A DNA stretch of 64,000 nt from IMG/VR virus record IMGVR_UViG_3300045049_000234, positions 47,180-111,179 of that record; one strand, given 5' to 3'. The number at the start of each line of letters is the position of its first letter. Within the stretch, counting starts at the first letter, position 1. The DNA comes from a virus. A program made the position numbers and the translations under genes. Shown here piece by piece: positions 6,415 through 13,881 of this stretch. Below the pieces are notes generated by a model. That model had not been told where the DNA came from. It did not search any database and worked only from the letters and a program-made list of their open reading frames with translations.

Positions 6415-6834
6415 CTACCGGGCCGGAACCGTCTCGATCACGGTGTACGAGCCGTCCGGCAGCGCGGTGCCGATGTCGCCGCGCACGGAGTACGCCAACA
6501 TGTGCTCCTCCATGTACTTGTCCGCCGGAACCATGATCGCGATGGCCGTCTCGCCCTTGGTGAACCGGATGCCGCCCTTGGTGCGGATCTGGCGGCGCAC
6601 GCGGACCAGGTGGACCTCACCGGCGTGCGTGTCGGCGTACTGCGGGTACCCCATGACCACGGACCGGAAGTGGTCCACGAAGTCGGCGGCGGCGCGGGTG
6701 TTGCCCTGCTGGATGGCGGCGTAGTAGGGGAGCATCGGCGCGAACACGGCGCCCGCCTCGTTGGACAGGACGGCGGCGCGGTACGCGTCCTGCATGGCCA
6801 CCTGCGCGGGGGTGAAAGTCAGCGGAGTGTTCAT
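6415..6834 (-). CDS. Hypothetical protein
   Basis: 139 residues, ATG after GGAACCCC. Helical N-terminal half, beta-rich C-terminal half (GGIRFTKGETAIAIMV). Forms its own transcription unit with a promoter and hairpin. No family recognised. Confidence 0.7.
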   Translation of the reverse strand: MNTPLTFTPAQVAMQDAYRAAVLSNEAGAVFAPMLPYYAAIQQGNTRAAADFVDHFRSVVMGYPQYADTHAGEVHLVRVRRQIRTKGGIRFTKGETAIAIMVPADKYMEEHMLAYSVRGDIGTALPDGSYTVIETVPAR

Positions 6835-6881
6835 CGGGGTTCCTTCCGTCCGGGGCGGTTCCTCGTCCGCCCAGCACCTTC

Positions 6882-6910
6882 AAAGTACCGCCATTGGTTA
6901 GCGTTGTCAA
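6882..6910 (-). promoter_or_regulatory. Promoter TTGACA-17-TACTTT
   Basis: Spacer begins ACGCTAAC. Drives the 6415-6834 gene. Confidence 0.75.
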
Positions 6911-6928
6911 GTCGAATGAACTGGAAAG

Positions 6929-6964
6929 ACGCACGCCCCCGGCGGGGAACCCGGGGGCGTGCGT
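6929..6964 (-). terminator. GC hairpin terminator
   Basis: ACGCACGCCCCCGG/CCGGGGGCGTGCGT, 14-bp perfect stem, ends the 6978-7301 unit and lies 18 nt before the next promoter. Confidence 0.75.
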
Positions 6965-6977
6965 TGCGGTGCGGCGG

Positions 6978-7301
6978 TCAGGCGTTGGCGTACGGGCTGT
7001 CGTCGTAGACCATGTAGGCGGTCAGCCCCGCCTCGTACTGCGCCTTCTCGGCGGCATCCCTGTCCGGGAACGCGACCTTGTCCAGCGGGTGACGCTCGGT
7101 CCGGTAAGGCGACTCGCTGATCACCTTGAACGCGCCGCTGACCGCGCCGGGCTCGGCGTCGTTGGTGCTGATGCTCACGTACCAGTCGCCGTTTCGGACC
7201 GTGGCGGGGCCGACGGGGTACGCCGGGAAGTGGCCGAACGGCACGTCCTCGATGGTGTAGAGGGTGTAGGGCTTCCATCCGTCGGTGATGCGGGTGGCCA
7301 T
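6978..7301 (-). CDS. Hypothetical protein
   Basis: 107 residues, ATG after GGAACCCCC. Contains TVRNGDWYVSISTN and a helical AAEKAQYEAGLTAYM tail. Single-gene unit with its own promoter. No family recognised. Confidence 0.7.
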   Translation of the reverse strand: MATRITDGWKPYTLYTIEDVPFGHFPAYPVGPATVRNGDWYVSISTNDAEPGAVSGAFKVISESPYRTERHPLDKVAFPDRDAAEKAQYEAGLTAYMVYDDSPYANA

Positions 7302-7352
7302 GGGGGTTCCTTCCGGTCGCGGTCCGGGTTCCTCTCCCGAACCGACATGTCC

Positions 7353-7382
7353 ATAATACGTCCGACGCGTTAGCGTAGTCAA
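7353..7382 (-). promoter_or_regulatory. Promoter TTGACT-18-TATTAT
   Basis: Spacer begins ACGCTAAC. Drives the 6978-7301 gene. Confidence 0.75.
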
Positions 7383-7404
7383 GGGAAATGTACTGCGGAA
7401 AGAC

Positions 7405-7435
7405 GAACGCCCCGGCGCATCGGCCGGGGCGGTTC
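7405..7435 (-). terminator. Imperfect GC hairpin terminator
   Basis: GAACGCCCCGG pairs with CCGGGGCGGTTC, leaving one bulged G, just after the 7448-7816 gene. Confidence 0.6.
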
Positions 7436-7447
7436 GACGGGGACGGA

Positions 7448-7816
7448 TCACCATCCCATAGCGCGCTCCTCGTCGGCGGTCGGGTAGTGGTCCGGACCCC
7501 AGCACAGATCCGCCGACAGGCCGTGGTCGCACGTGGGGAACAGCAGGTGGTACAGCGCGTCCCACTGGTCCGGGACCGGGGAGTCCTCCAGCACGGACCA
7601 GACGTACCCACCACCGAACACGCCCTCGGCGGTCAGCGCCTCGTTCACTTCCGCGTGCCGCCGGACGAACGCGACCGCGTCGCACTCGCGGTAGAACGTG
7701 ACGATGTAGCTGCGACGCTGGTCGCAGATGTGCATCTCCAGCTTGAACGGTTCGGCGACGGGTGCGCCGGTGGCAACGGTCGGGAAGATGATCACGGGGT
7801 CCTCCTGCGTCGGCAT
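7448..7816 (-). CDS. Hypothetical protein
   Basis: 122 residues, ATG after GGAACCCC. Acidic, aromatic C-terminal region (DHYPTADEERAMGW). Single-gene unit. No family recognised. Confidence 0.68.
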   Translation of the reverse strand: MPTQEDPVIIFPTVATGAPVAEPFKLEMHICDQRRSYIVTFYRECDAVAFVRRHAEVNEALTAEGVFGGGYVWSVLEDSPVPDQWDALYHLLFPTCDHGLSADLCWGPDHYPTADEERAMGW

Positions 7817-7844
7817 CGGGGTTCCTCTCCCCGGTGCGCTACGC

Positions 7845-8531
7845 CTAGACTACGGCGTCCACGTTAGCGTTGTCAAGGGGATCGGCCTGCGAAGTCATCC
7901 GCATTCGCCTGCCCAGTTCGATCCATGCGTGCCGTGGCCACATCGTGCGGCACCCACGGCACTGGATCTTCTGCGCGTACGGGTCCGCCCACAGCGACGT
8001 CCCGCACACCATCCCGTCGTCCGCCGTCTGCGGGCACATCCCGATCATCCGTGACTCGCCGGGACCGTTGACCTGAACGCGGCACGCCGCCGCCCACTCC
8101 CGGATGTTCGCCGCGAACGCGTCCGCCTCGGCGTGCTCATCCGCCGCCCACGTCCAGTTGTTGCGCAGGAACGTCACCGCGCCGACCACCGACTGCTGCA
8201 CCGTCCCCCGGAACGGTCGCGCCGTCCATCCGAGCACCATGCGCCAGTCCGATTCCCAGTAGTGCAGGACGCTGACGATGCCGCCGTGCGCCCGCAGGCT
8301 CAGCGGCTCCAGCCGAACCGGCACCGGCGATCCCACGCGCCCCCCGCCGGACACGCGGGCGTCGGTGCGCATCCCCCACGACGGTTCCAGCATCTCCCCC
8401 AACGCCTCGTACAGCGCCGGTATCGCCGTCAGGTCGGCGTCCACGTGCGCGATGCACAGGCCGCACACGCGGCGGGTGGACGATCGGCGGCAGATCATGC
8501 ACTGGACGGACACGGGCTGGTCAGTGAGCAC
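7845..8531 (-). CDS. Hypothetical protein with two zinc-binding clusters
   Basis: 228 residues, GTG start. N-terminal CMIC...CGLC (residues 11-26) and C-terminal CPQ...C...CRGC (residues ~163-190) could each form a zinc knuckle. Between them is a region with VLGWTARPF that resembles actinophage proteins I cannot name. The stop TAG lies in the -10 region of the promoter at 7847. A long inverted repeat covers its start codon. Confidence 0.7.
   Translation of the reverse strand: MLTDQPVSVQCMICRRSSTRRVCGLCIAHVDADLTAIPALYEALGEMLEPSWGMRTDARVSGGGRVGSPVPVRLEPLSLRAHGGIVSVLHYWESDWRMVLGWTARPFRGTVQQSVVGAVTFLRNNWTWAADEHAEADAFAANIREWAAACRVQVNGPGESRMIGMCPQTADDGMVCGTSLWADPYAQKIQCRGCRTMWPRHAWIELGRRMRMTSQADPLDNANVDAVV
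7847..7876 (-). promoter_or_regulatory. Promoter TTGACA-18-TAGTCT
   Basis: Lies in the 3' end of the preceding zinc-protein gene; spacer begins ACGCTAAC. Drives the 7448-7816 gene. Confidence 0.72.
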
Positions 8532-8571
8532 GGCGCCCCCTCATGGTGTTTTTTATGAGGGTAGCGCCGTG
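8529..8571 (-). promoter_or_regulatory. Long inverted repeat over a start codon
   Basis: CACGGCGC and CCCTCAT pair with ATGAGGG and GCGCCGTG around a T-rich loop. The arm nearest the gene includes the GTG start at 8531. Could be a terminator for transcription from the repeat region, or a translational block. Confidence 0.55.
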
Positions 8572-8572
8572 C

Positions 8573-9700
8573 ATCCATGCCTTGCGCAACGATGCCGAGG
8601 CCAGCGCCGCCATGCCGGGCTCGGCCGTGCCGTGCCACGTCGTGCGGGCAACCACCGACTAGCCGGTGACCACCCGCACGACACGGAACCATGCGTTGCC
8701 AAGCCGCGCGCTGCGCTGCCGAGCCGTTACCTAGCCGGGCCAAGTACCGCCATGCGAAGCCGGACCATGCCGGGCACTGCGTAGCGCCGCCTCGCGTGCG
8801 CGCCGGGGCCTCGAACCCCGGTGACATCCGGTCGCGCGCCATCCATGCCGTGCCGAGACAGGCCGCGCGTTGCACTGCCTAGCCCGGCCGTCCACCGTCC
8901 GTGCCTTGCCGTACCTCGCCATGCGCCGCCACGCCGGACTGAGCCCAGTTCTGCCGAGCATGGGAACCTTGCCGCGCCTCGCATTGCCAAGCCGAGCGAT
9001 GCCCGGTCTGGCCACGCGTCGCCCCGCCGCGACCCCACGGCGGGGTTGTCCTTGCGTTGCCGAGCCACGCCACGCCTAACCAGGCCACGCCGCGCACAGC
9101 CGCGCCCCGACCCCAGAGCGCGGGTATCCGTGCCTTGCCCCGCGTAGTCATGCGTCACCTTGCCACACGGTGCGGCGCCAAGCCATGCATTGCCCGGCCG
9201 GGTCGTGCCGTGCGCAGCTATGCCGAGCGCAGCGCAGCCCAGGGACGGCACGCGGTGGTCCCGCGTACCAACCTTGGGTTGCGCCCTCGCCGCTCGGCCA
9301 TACCCCGCCTAGCATGGCCGAGCGGCGCCGTGCGGCGTCCATGCCTTGCCTGGCGTTGCCACGCCAGTGCCGCGCTCAGCCGAGCGATGCCGGGGCCAGC
9401 CCTGCCATCGCCTCTGCCCAGCCAAGACAGCGACACACCGGTGATGTGCCACCGCCCCGGCTGGGTCCGTGCCTCGCCGCGCGGAGCCAAACCGGGCCAA
9501 ACGTTGCCGGGTCGTGCCCCACCATGCCGCGACCCCACGACATGACGTCCATGCCTAGCCACGCCAGACCTCGCACAGCATCGCCTAGCGTCGCCAGGTC
9601 CTTGCCAAGCCGGGTCGCGCCGCGCTACGTCCAGCGTTGCCGTGCGCTGCCGCGCCGGGCGTTGCGTTGCCACGCCATCGCATCGCGAAGCCAGGCCACG
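8573..9700. repeat. Degenerate pentanucleotide repeat tract (NNGCC / GGCNN)
   Basis: About 1.1 kb without a credible gene. Read in steps of five, the plus strand is roughly NNGCC (TTGCC, AAGCC, CCGCC, ATGCC, TGGCC), with occasional phase slips and substitutions. Long open frames on both strands are by-products: 5 bp against 3-bp codons gives spurious 5-residue periodic proteins rich in Gly, Ala, Arg and Trp. The same pattern recurs at 10863-10978 and 11050-11097. Confidence 0.85.
8641..8680. terminator. Hairpin inside the pentamer tract
   Basis: CGTGCGGG pairs with CCCGCACG, with an inner CACCG/CGGTG helix. It interrupts the 5-bp register close to the downstream (minus-strand) end of the tract and may end a transcript crossing it. 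Confidence 0.5.
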
Positions 9701-10267
9701 TTACGCCGCCGCATCCTCGTCCGGTGCGATGCCCATGGCGCGCATCCGGCGTTCGATGTCAGCGAGACGGCGATCCGTCGCCTCGCTGTGGTTGCGCGTC
9801 TCCGTGCGCAGGTCGTCCAGCGTCTTCTGCATCCGGGCCGTCTTGGACGCCTGCCGCCGGTTGATCTCCATCTGATAGGCGAACGCGGTGGCGACGGTTT
9901 CGAACGCGGCGCGCACCGCCGGGCTTTCGCCGGACAGATCGACGTTGACCGCCTTCGAGTAGGCGCGCTGAAGCTGCCGACCCGCCTTGCGGCCGTGGCG
10001 CCGCGCCAGCCCGAGCTGTGCGACGGCGTCCACGACGACATAGCCGACGCCGCGTACGGCGTCCACGGCGCGCTTCTCGTCCTCCTCGAACCGCCGCGCG
10101 GCGTCCCGGAACGCGACCCGCAGCGTCTGCCGGTCGCGCACAGGGTCCAGCTCCAGCGCTTCGGCCATCTCCTCGAACGTGATCAGATCGCCGATGGCCT
10201 TGGTCCGCAGGAGGCCGTACATCACCTTCCAACGGGCGGTGTCGCCGATGGGGGCGAACGGGCTCAT
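9701..10267 (-). CDS. Winged-helix/coiled-coil protein of the repeat-flanked island
   Basis: 188 residues, ATG. Residues ~20-80 look like a winged helix (GDLITFEEMAEALEL...RRFEEDEKRAV...GVGYVVV). The C-terminal third is a charged coiled coil ending in MRAMGIAPDEDAAA. ATG overlaps the upstream stop (ATGA), so it is coupled to the next gene. The pair is boxed in by pentamer repeats and lies beside recT. Recombination accessory role is inference. Confidence 0.7.
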   Translation of the reverse strand: MSPFAPIGDTARWKVMYGLLRTKAIGDLITFEEMAEALELDPVRDRQTLRVAFRDAARRFEEDEKRAVDAVRGVGYVVVDAVAQLGLARRHGRKAGRQLQRAYSKAVNVDLSGESPAVRAAFETVATAFAYQMEINRRQASKTARMQKTLDDLRTETRNHSEATDRRLADIERRMRAMGIAPDEDAAA

Positions 10268-10848
10268 GCGTTGTCCGGGATGACGGTGACGCTGCCCGCG
10301 AACCGGCCGTACCGGGGGCGCCAGTTGCCCAGGCCGATCAGGCTCCCGGCGATGTCAACGATCTGTTCGAAGTCGCCGAGGTCGATGATCTGCGTGTCCA
10401 CGTAGATGATCGCGGAGGTGGCCCAGTCATGGAAGATCGGCCGCGTGCGGATCACGCGGGCGTTGTTGACCTTCACGGACGCCTGGTGCCGGAACGACTC
10501 GTCGGCCCACAACGCCTCCGGGTCGCGCGGACCCTTGTAGACCAGCGGATTGACGTTGGACAGGACGATGACGCCCGTCTGCACCTTGGGTCCGAGCTTG
10601 CGCTTGCGCGCGGCGTCCAGCAGCGCGCGATAGATGTTGTCGCCCGGCATGTACGGACCCTGCTCCGAGTCGTGGTACAGGCCGCCCAGGAACTCGGCGT
10701 GTGCCATTTCCGCGTAGTCGTCGTCGGTCTTGGACCGCTTGGCGCTGATCTTCTTGATGGACTTCGCGATCGGGTCCAGCGGATTGGACAGCCGCGCGTT
10801 GTGTACCAGCAACGGGCACGTGCCCGTAACATCCAACTTGATATCCAT
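10264..10848 (-). CDS. Conserved phage protein, possibly RAMP/Cas7-like
   Basis: 194 residues. An ATG directly after GAGAGGAACCC is used; the longer upstream frame is repeat sequence. The segment LLVHNARLSNPLDPIAK, a K-rich helix, GPYMPGDNIYRALLDAARKR and RTRPIFHDW recur, in my recollection, in a family next to recT or exonuclease genes in prophages. The PGDNIYRALLDAARKR segment recalls the RAMP-fold loop of Cas7 backbone proteins, a weak resemblance only. If correct it would bind single-stranded nucleic acid. Confidence 0.6.
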   Translation of the reverse strand: MDIKLDVTGTCPLLVHNARLSNPLDPIAKSIKKISAKRSKTDDDYAEMAHAEFLGGLYHDSEQGPYMPGDNIYRALLDAARKRKLGPKVQTGVIVLSNVNPLVYKGPRDPEALWADESFRHQASVKVNNARVIRTRPIFHDWATSAIIYVDTQIIDLGDFEQIVDIAGSLIGLGNWRPRYGRFAGSVTVIPDNA

Positions 10849-10862
10849 GGGTTCCTCTCGAT

Positions 10863-10978
10863 GATGACCGTGCCTCGCGTTGCCAAACCATGCCGGGCGG
10901 TGCCGCGCCTGGCATCGCCGTGCCTCGCGTTGCATTGCGCCGCGACGCCAAACGCAACCGTTGCCACGCCACGCGCTG
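10863..10978. repeat. Pentanucleotide repeat block 2
   Basis: CCNNG in 5-nt register (CCGTG CCTCG CGTTG CCAAA CCATG...) between the RAMP-like gene and recT. Same pattern as the main tract. Confidence 0.75.
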
Positions 10979-11049
10979 ATGTTGACCACACTATCACCGG
11001 TCATGCCATAAATACAAATCCGCAACACGCTGACCTGCGGATATCCCAA

Positions 11050-11097
11050 GTCTTGCCGTGCGGCGCCTGACGCTGCCGCGCATAGCCAAGCGATGCG
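11050..11097. repeat. Pentanucleotide repeat block 3
   Basis: NNNGC in 5-nt register (CTTGC CGTGC GGCGC ... ATAGC CAAGC GATGC), directly abutting the end of recT. The 70 nt between blocks 2 and 3 are AT-richer and may hold a minus-strand promoter. Confidence 0.7.
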
Positions 11098-11952
11098 TTA
11101 CTCTGCGTCGGTGTCGGGTTCCTCGACGTCTTCGACCACATCGCCGTCCACGATGTCGGCGGCGTCCGTCACTTCGGTGGCGTCGGTGCGCGGGTTGACG
11201 TCCAACCGCACGCCGCCGTCCACGGCCAGTCCGCGCACGTACTGCGTGGACCGGGGCGCCGTCTTGAGTACATCGATAAGCGTTGTTTTCAACGCCATGG
11301 CATCAAAGTGATCACGCCACGGGCCGACGATCTCGCCATTCTTGCGGGCCATCGCGAACTTGTCGCGGTGTTCCTCGCAGTCCTCGCGTGTCCACGCGGA
11401 GAACAGCGGCCGGGGACCGCCCACCAGATGAACCACCGAGTAGTAATCGGTCACCGGTCCGCGAGCGGCGCGGGGCGCCCGCGACGGGATGTGCTCGATA
11501 CGGCTGTCCGTTCCGTACCTAACGTCGAAGAAATCACTTTCGTAACGCTTGTGCGCCTCGATCGACACCACGCGGTCCGACCGGTACGCCAGGTTGATCA
11601 ATCCCGGATAGCCGATGATCAAGGTGGCTTCCATGCGCCCCTTGTTGCGCATCGGCAGCAGCCACGCCTCGCCCAGCACCGCCGGGCGCAGACCGAGCTG
11701 TGCGCACGTCATCAGGCCGCCCAGCACGGACATCGGGTCGCACTCCGCCAGGCGCGGCGTCTTGCGCAGGACCGTCATGGCGTCGCGGGCAAGCTGGACG
11801 GCGTCGTGGCCGCGCGGCATGGCCCGCTCGAAATCCGGGATCATCTTCCTGATCTCGTCGGCCAGGGACCGCCGCCCCTCGTCCGGCGTGCGCGGGGTGT
11901 TCGGCGCCAGTTCGCCGCGCTGCGTGCGCATCCGGTTCGCCAGGTCGTTCAT
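11098..11952 (-). CDS. recT: RecT-family single-strand annealing protein
   Basis: 284 residues, ATG overlapping the upstream stop. The sequence DPMSVLGGLMTCAQLGLRP, then LIIGYPGLINLAYR, and later FDAMALKTTLIDVLK are hallmark RecT segments. The last ~40 residues are an acidic tail. RecT coats and anneals single-stranded DNA made by the partner exonuclease, here the YqaJ-type nuclease two genes upstream. Length fits the family. Confidence 0.93.
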   Translation of the reverse strand: MNDLANRMRTQRGELAPNTPRTPDEGRRSLADEIRKMIPDFERAMPRGHDAVQLARDAMTVLRKTPRLAECDPMSVLGGLMTCAQLGLRPAVLGEAWLLPMRNKGRMEATLIIGYPGLINLAYRSDRVVSIEAHKRYESDFFDVRYGTDSRIEHIPSRAPRAARGPVTDYYSVVHLVGGPRPLFSAWTREDCEEHRDKFAMARKNGEIVGPWRDHFDAMALKTTLIDVLKTAPRSTQYVRGLAVDGGVRLDVNPRTDATEVTDAADIVDGDVVEDVEEPDTDAE

Positions 11953-12338
11953 GCGGACTCCTCCTCATCCGGCCAGACGATGTGCGCCTGGACCTTGATC
12001 GCCTTGCCGTCGCGGATGACCACCCGCCAGATGTCTTCGTTGTCCTCGCCGAAGCAGTTGAACCGACCGGTGAACGTGTGATCGGGGAACGCGTCGATGG
12101 CGTCCTGTACGGCGCCGGTCAGGTCGATCTCCCGGTACTCGTCCTGATAGGTGACCTCCAGCCGCGTCGCGTAGCGGCGGGTCAGGATTCCCTGATCCGT
12201 TTCGGTGTCCTCTTCGCGGACCGCCAGGCTGACCTCCGAGTCCCCGTTGACGAACTCAGAGTCTTTCATTTCGCCCCATTCGATCGGCGGATCGATCTCG
12301 ATCGAGTCGGGCGGCCATACGCGGGTGTGATAGCCCAT
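11949..12338 (-). CDS. Hypothetical protein, DUF6205-like
   Basis: 129 residues starting MGYHTRV and containing EIDPPIEWGEMKDSEF, which I recognise as the start pattern of a small actinobacterial/phage family (DUF6205). Acidic throughout. Sits between recT and the exonuclease with short spacing, so presumably part of the recombination operon. No biochemical role known to me. Confidence 0.7.
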   Translation of the reverse strand: MGYHTRVWPPDSIEIDPPIEWGEMKDSEFVNGDSEVSLAVREEDTETDQGILTRRYATRLEVTYQDEYREIDLTGAVQDAIDAFPDHTFTGRFNCFGEDNEDIWRVVIRDGKAIKVQAHIVWPDEEESA

Positions 12339-12345
12339 GGGTTCC

Positions 12346-13350
12346 TCACGTCATGGTTGGGTTGAACCGGCGTGACCGGTAGGCGGTGTAGATGTCGGGG
12401 TGTTCCTTGGCGAACCGGTCCTTGTCGAACTCCACGACGGTGCGCGTGTAGGCGTCGTACAGGCCCGGCTTGTCCTCGCGCAGAGCGTTGACGTTCATCG
12501 GGCCGGTGTTGCGCCATGTGACCACCGGTTTGTCGTCCACGAGCCCCGCATGCGCGGAGCCGAGCGCGGCGCACACGCGCGCCTGCGCGGCGTCCTGCGC
12601 CGCCTTCAGCGCTTTGATCTGTTCGCCCAGCGACCGGTATTCGGCCAGGTCGTACAGCGCGTCGCGGTCCAACACCACGGCCTCGTCAAGGTCCGCCATC
12701 GGATGCAGGCGCTTGATCAGCTCCGGGTCGGCGGCGTGCATCCCGAACTCCGGCGGCACCTGCGGCAGGACGTGCTGATGCCAGAACTCGTCCTCGATCG
12801 CGGTCAGGTCGCTGATCAGCGACTCGTCGCGGTCCACCCGCCGCACCACCAGTTCCACGCCGACCAGCGCGGCAATCCACACGTGGGTGCGGCCGGTGAC
12901 CTTCAGCCCGTGCTGGCCCTGTACCGCCGCGCGGTCCGTCACCGCGCCGTCGGCCCACTCCGAGGCCATGCGGAAGCTCGTGGTCTTCATCTCCAGCAGC
13001 CCGCCGTCCTCGGTCAGGCCGTCGGGCGTGTAGAGCTGCCAGGGGTTCTCACGCGACTGGAGCAGCCCGCACGTGGTCACGCGTACGCCGGTCACTTCGG
13101 TGAACCACTCGCGGATCATCGGCTCGGCGCGGTGGCCGAACGCCATCGCCGGAGTGTAAGGCATCTCCGGAAGCCGCGACGTCTTGTCCAGGTAGACCTT
13201 GAGGCGGGATGAGAACGGGTCCAGACCGGCCACACCGGGCGCGTCCGATCCGCCGATCCCCTGCTGCCGTGCGCGCAGCCACATGTCCCGTGGGGCGCCG
13301 TGGGGCAGCAGCTCCTCACACTCGTCCGTGGAGTTCACACCGGGGGTCAT
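12346..13350 (-). CDS. YqaJ-type viral recombinase/exonuclease
   Basis: 334 residues, ATG. IGGSDAPGVAGLDPF (residues ~31-45), AFGHRAEP (~70), TPDGL and LEMKTT (~107-121), and YYV-like QGQHGLKVTG match the PD-(D/E)XK core of YqaJ/lambda-exonuclease proteins: acidic residues plus the ExK lysine bind metal. C-terminal third is helical. It would resect DNA ends for RecT, as in RecE/RecT or Red systems. Promoter not seen directly upstream; the gene may read through from 13770. Confidence 0.88.
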   Translation of the reverse strand: MTPGVNSTDECEELLPHGAPRDMWLRARQQGIGGSDAPGVAGLDPFSSRLKVYLDKTSRLPEMPYTPAMAFGHRAEPMIREWFTEVTGVRVTTCGLLQSRENPWQLYTPDGLTEDGGLLEMKTTSFRMASEWADGAVTDRAAVQGQHGLKVTGRTHVWIAALVGVELVVRRVDRDESLISDLTAIEDEFWHQHVLPQVPPEFGMHAADPELIKRLHPMADLDEAVVLDRDALYDLAEYRSLGEQIKALKAAQDAAQARVCAALGSAHAGLVDDKPVVTWRNTGPMNVNALREDKPGLYDAYTRTVVEFDKDRFAKEHPDIYTAYRSRRFNPTMT

Positions 13351-13380
13351 GGCACTATCCTCCCCGTCGGCACCGACACC

Positions 13381-13770
13381 TCACCGCCGGTTGGCGCCGT
13401 CCGCAAGGAACGAGTCGGCCAGCTTCCACACGCCGCACGGCCATGCCACCGGCGCCCCGTCCATCGAACACGCCTGGCACAGCACCGCCGACGGGTAGCC
13501 GTTGGCCATCTGCGCGGCGGACGGCATCGGCAGGTGGGTCTGGCGCTGCTTGTCCATCAGCGTCCGGATGCGCGCGATCTCGCCCAAGCACATCAGTCCC
13601 GCTTTGATGGCGTCGTCCGTCTTGCGCCCGAAGTCCGCCACGACGGAGTCCGGCACGTCGCGATCACCGGGGTAGCGGGTGCCGATGGTCAGATAGTCCA
13701 GGGTGAATCCCATCAGCGCCTTGGACGCGAACGCGAGGTCGAAGGGCGGCATCGTGGGGGTTTCGGTCAC
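13381..13770 (-). CDS. Hypothetical protein
   Basis: 129 residues. GTG start is 27 nt downstream of a promoter -10. Contains a possible CQAC...C motif near the C terminus. Leads the recombination operon. No family recognised. Confidence 0.65.
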   Translation of the reverse strand: MTETPTMPPFDLAFASKALMGFTLDYLTIGTRYPGDRDVPDSVVADFGRKTDDAIKAGLMCLGEIARIRTLMDKQRQTHLPMPSAAQMANGYPSAVLCQACSMDGAPVAWPCGVWKLADSFLADGANRR

Positions 13771-13796
13771 GTGATCCTCCTGGGGTGAGGTTCACT

Positions 13797-13825
13797 ATCG
13801 TACGCCACCGGATTAGCATGGTCAA
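13797..13825 (-). promoter_or_regulatory. Promoter TTGACC-17-TACGAT
   Basis: Spacer begins ATGCTAAT. It starts only 2 nt from the terminator hairpin of the upstream gene and drives the recombination operon. Confidence 0.8.
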
Positions 13826-13827
13826 CA

Positions 13828-13870
13828 CGACGGCGCCGGAAGGACGGTGTACGTCCTTCCGGCGCCGTCG
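13828..13870 (-). terminator. 19-bp perfect hairpin terminator
   Basis: A stem of 19 uninterrupted pairs (arms 13828-13846 and 13852-13870, loop GTGTA) right after the ParB-like gene. Longest perfect stem noticed in the window. Confidence 0.85.
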
Positions 13871-13881
13871 TGCCCGGCTGC

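Noticed and set aside
8727-9251. Long open frames in the repeat tract, e.g. a 174-residue Gly/Ala/Arg/Trp-rich frame
   Set aside because: They exist in several frames on both strands and show a 5-residue period that simply follows the 5-bp DNA repeat; no ribosome site and no folded-domain pattern.
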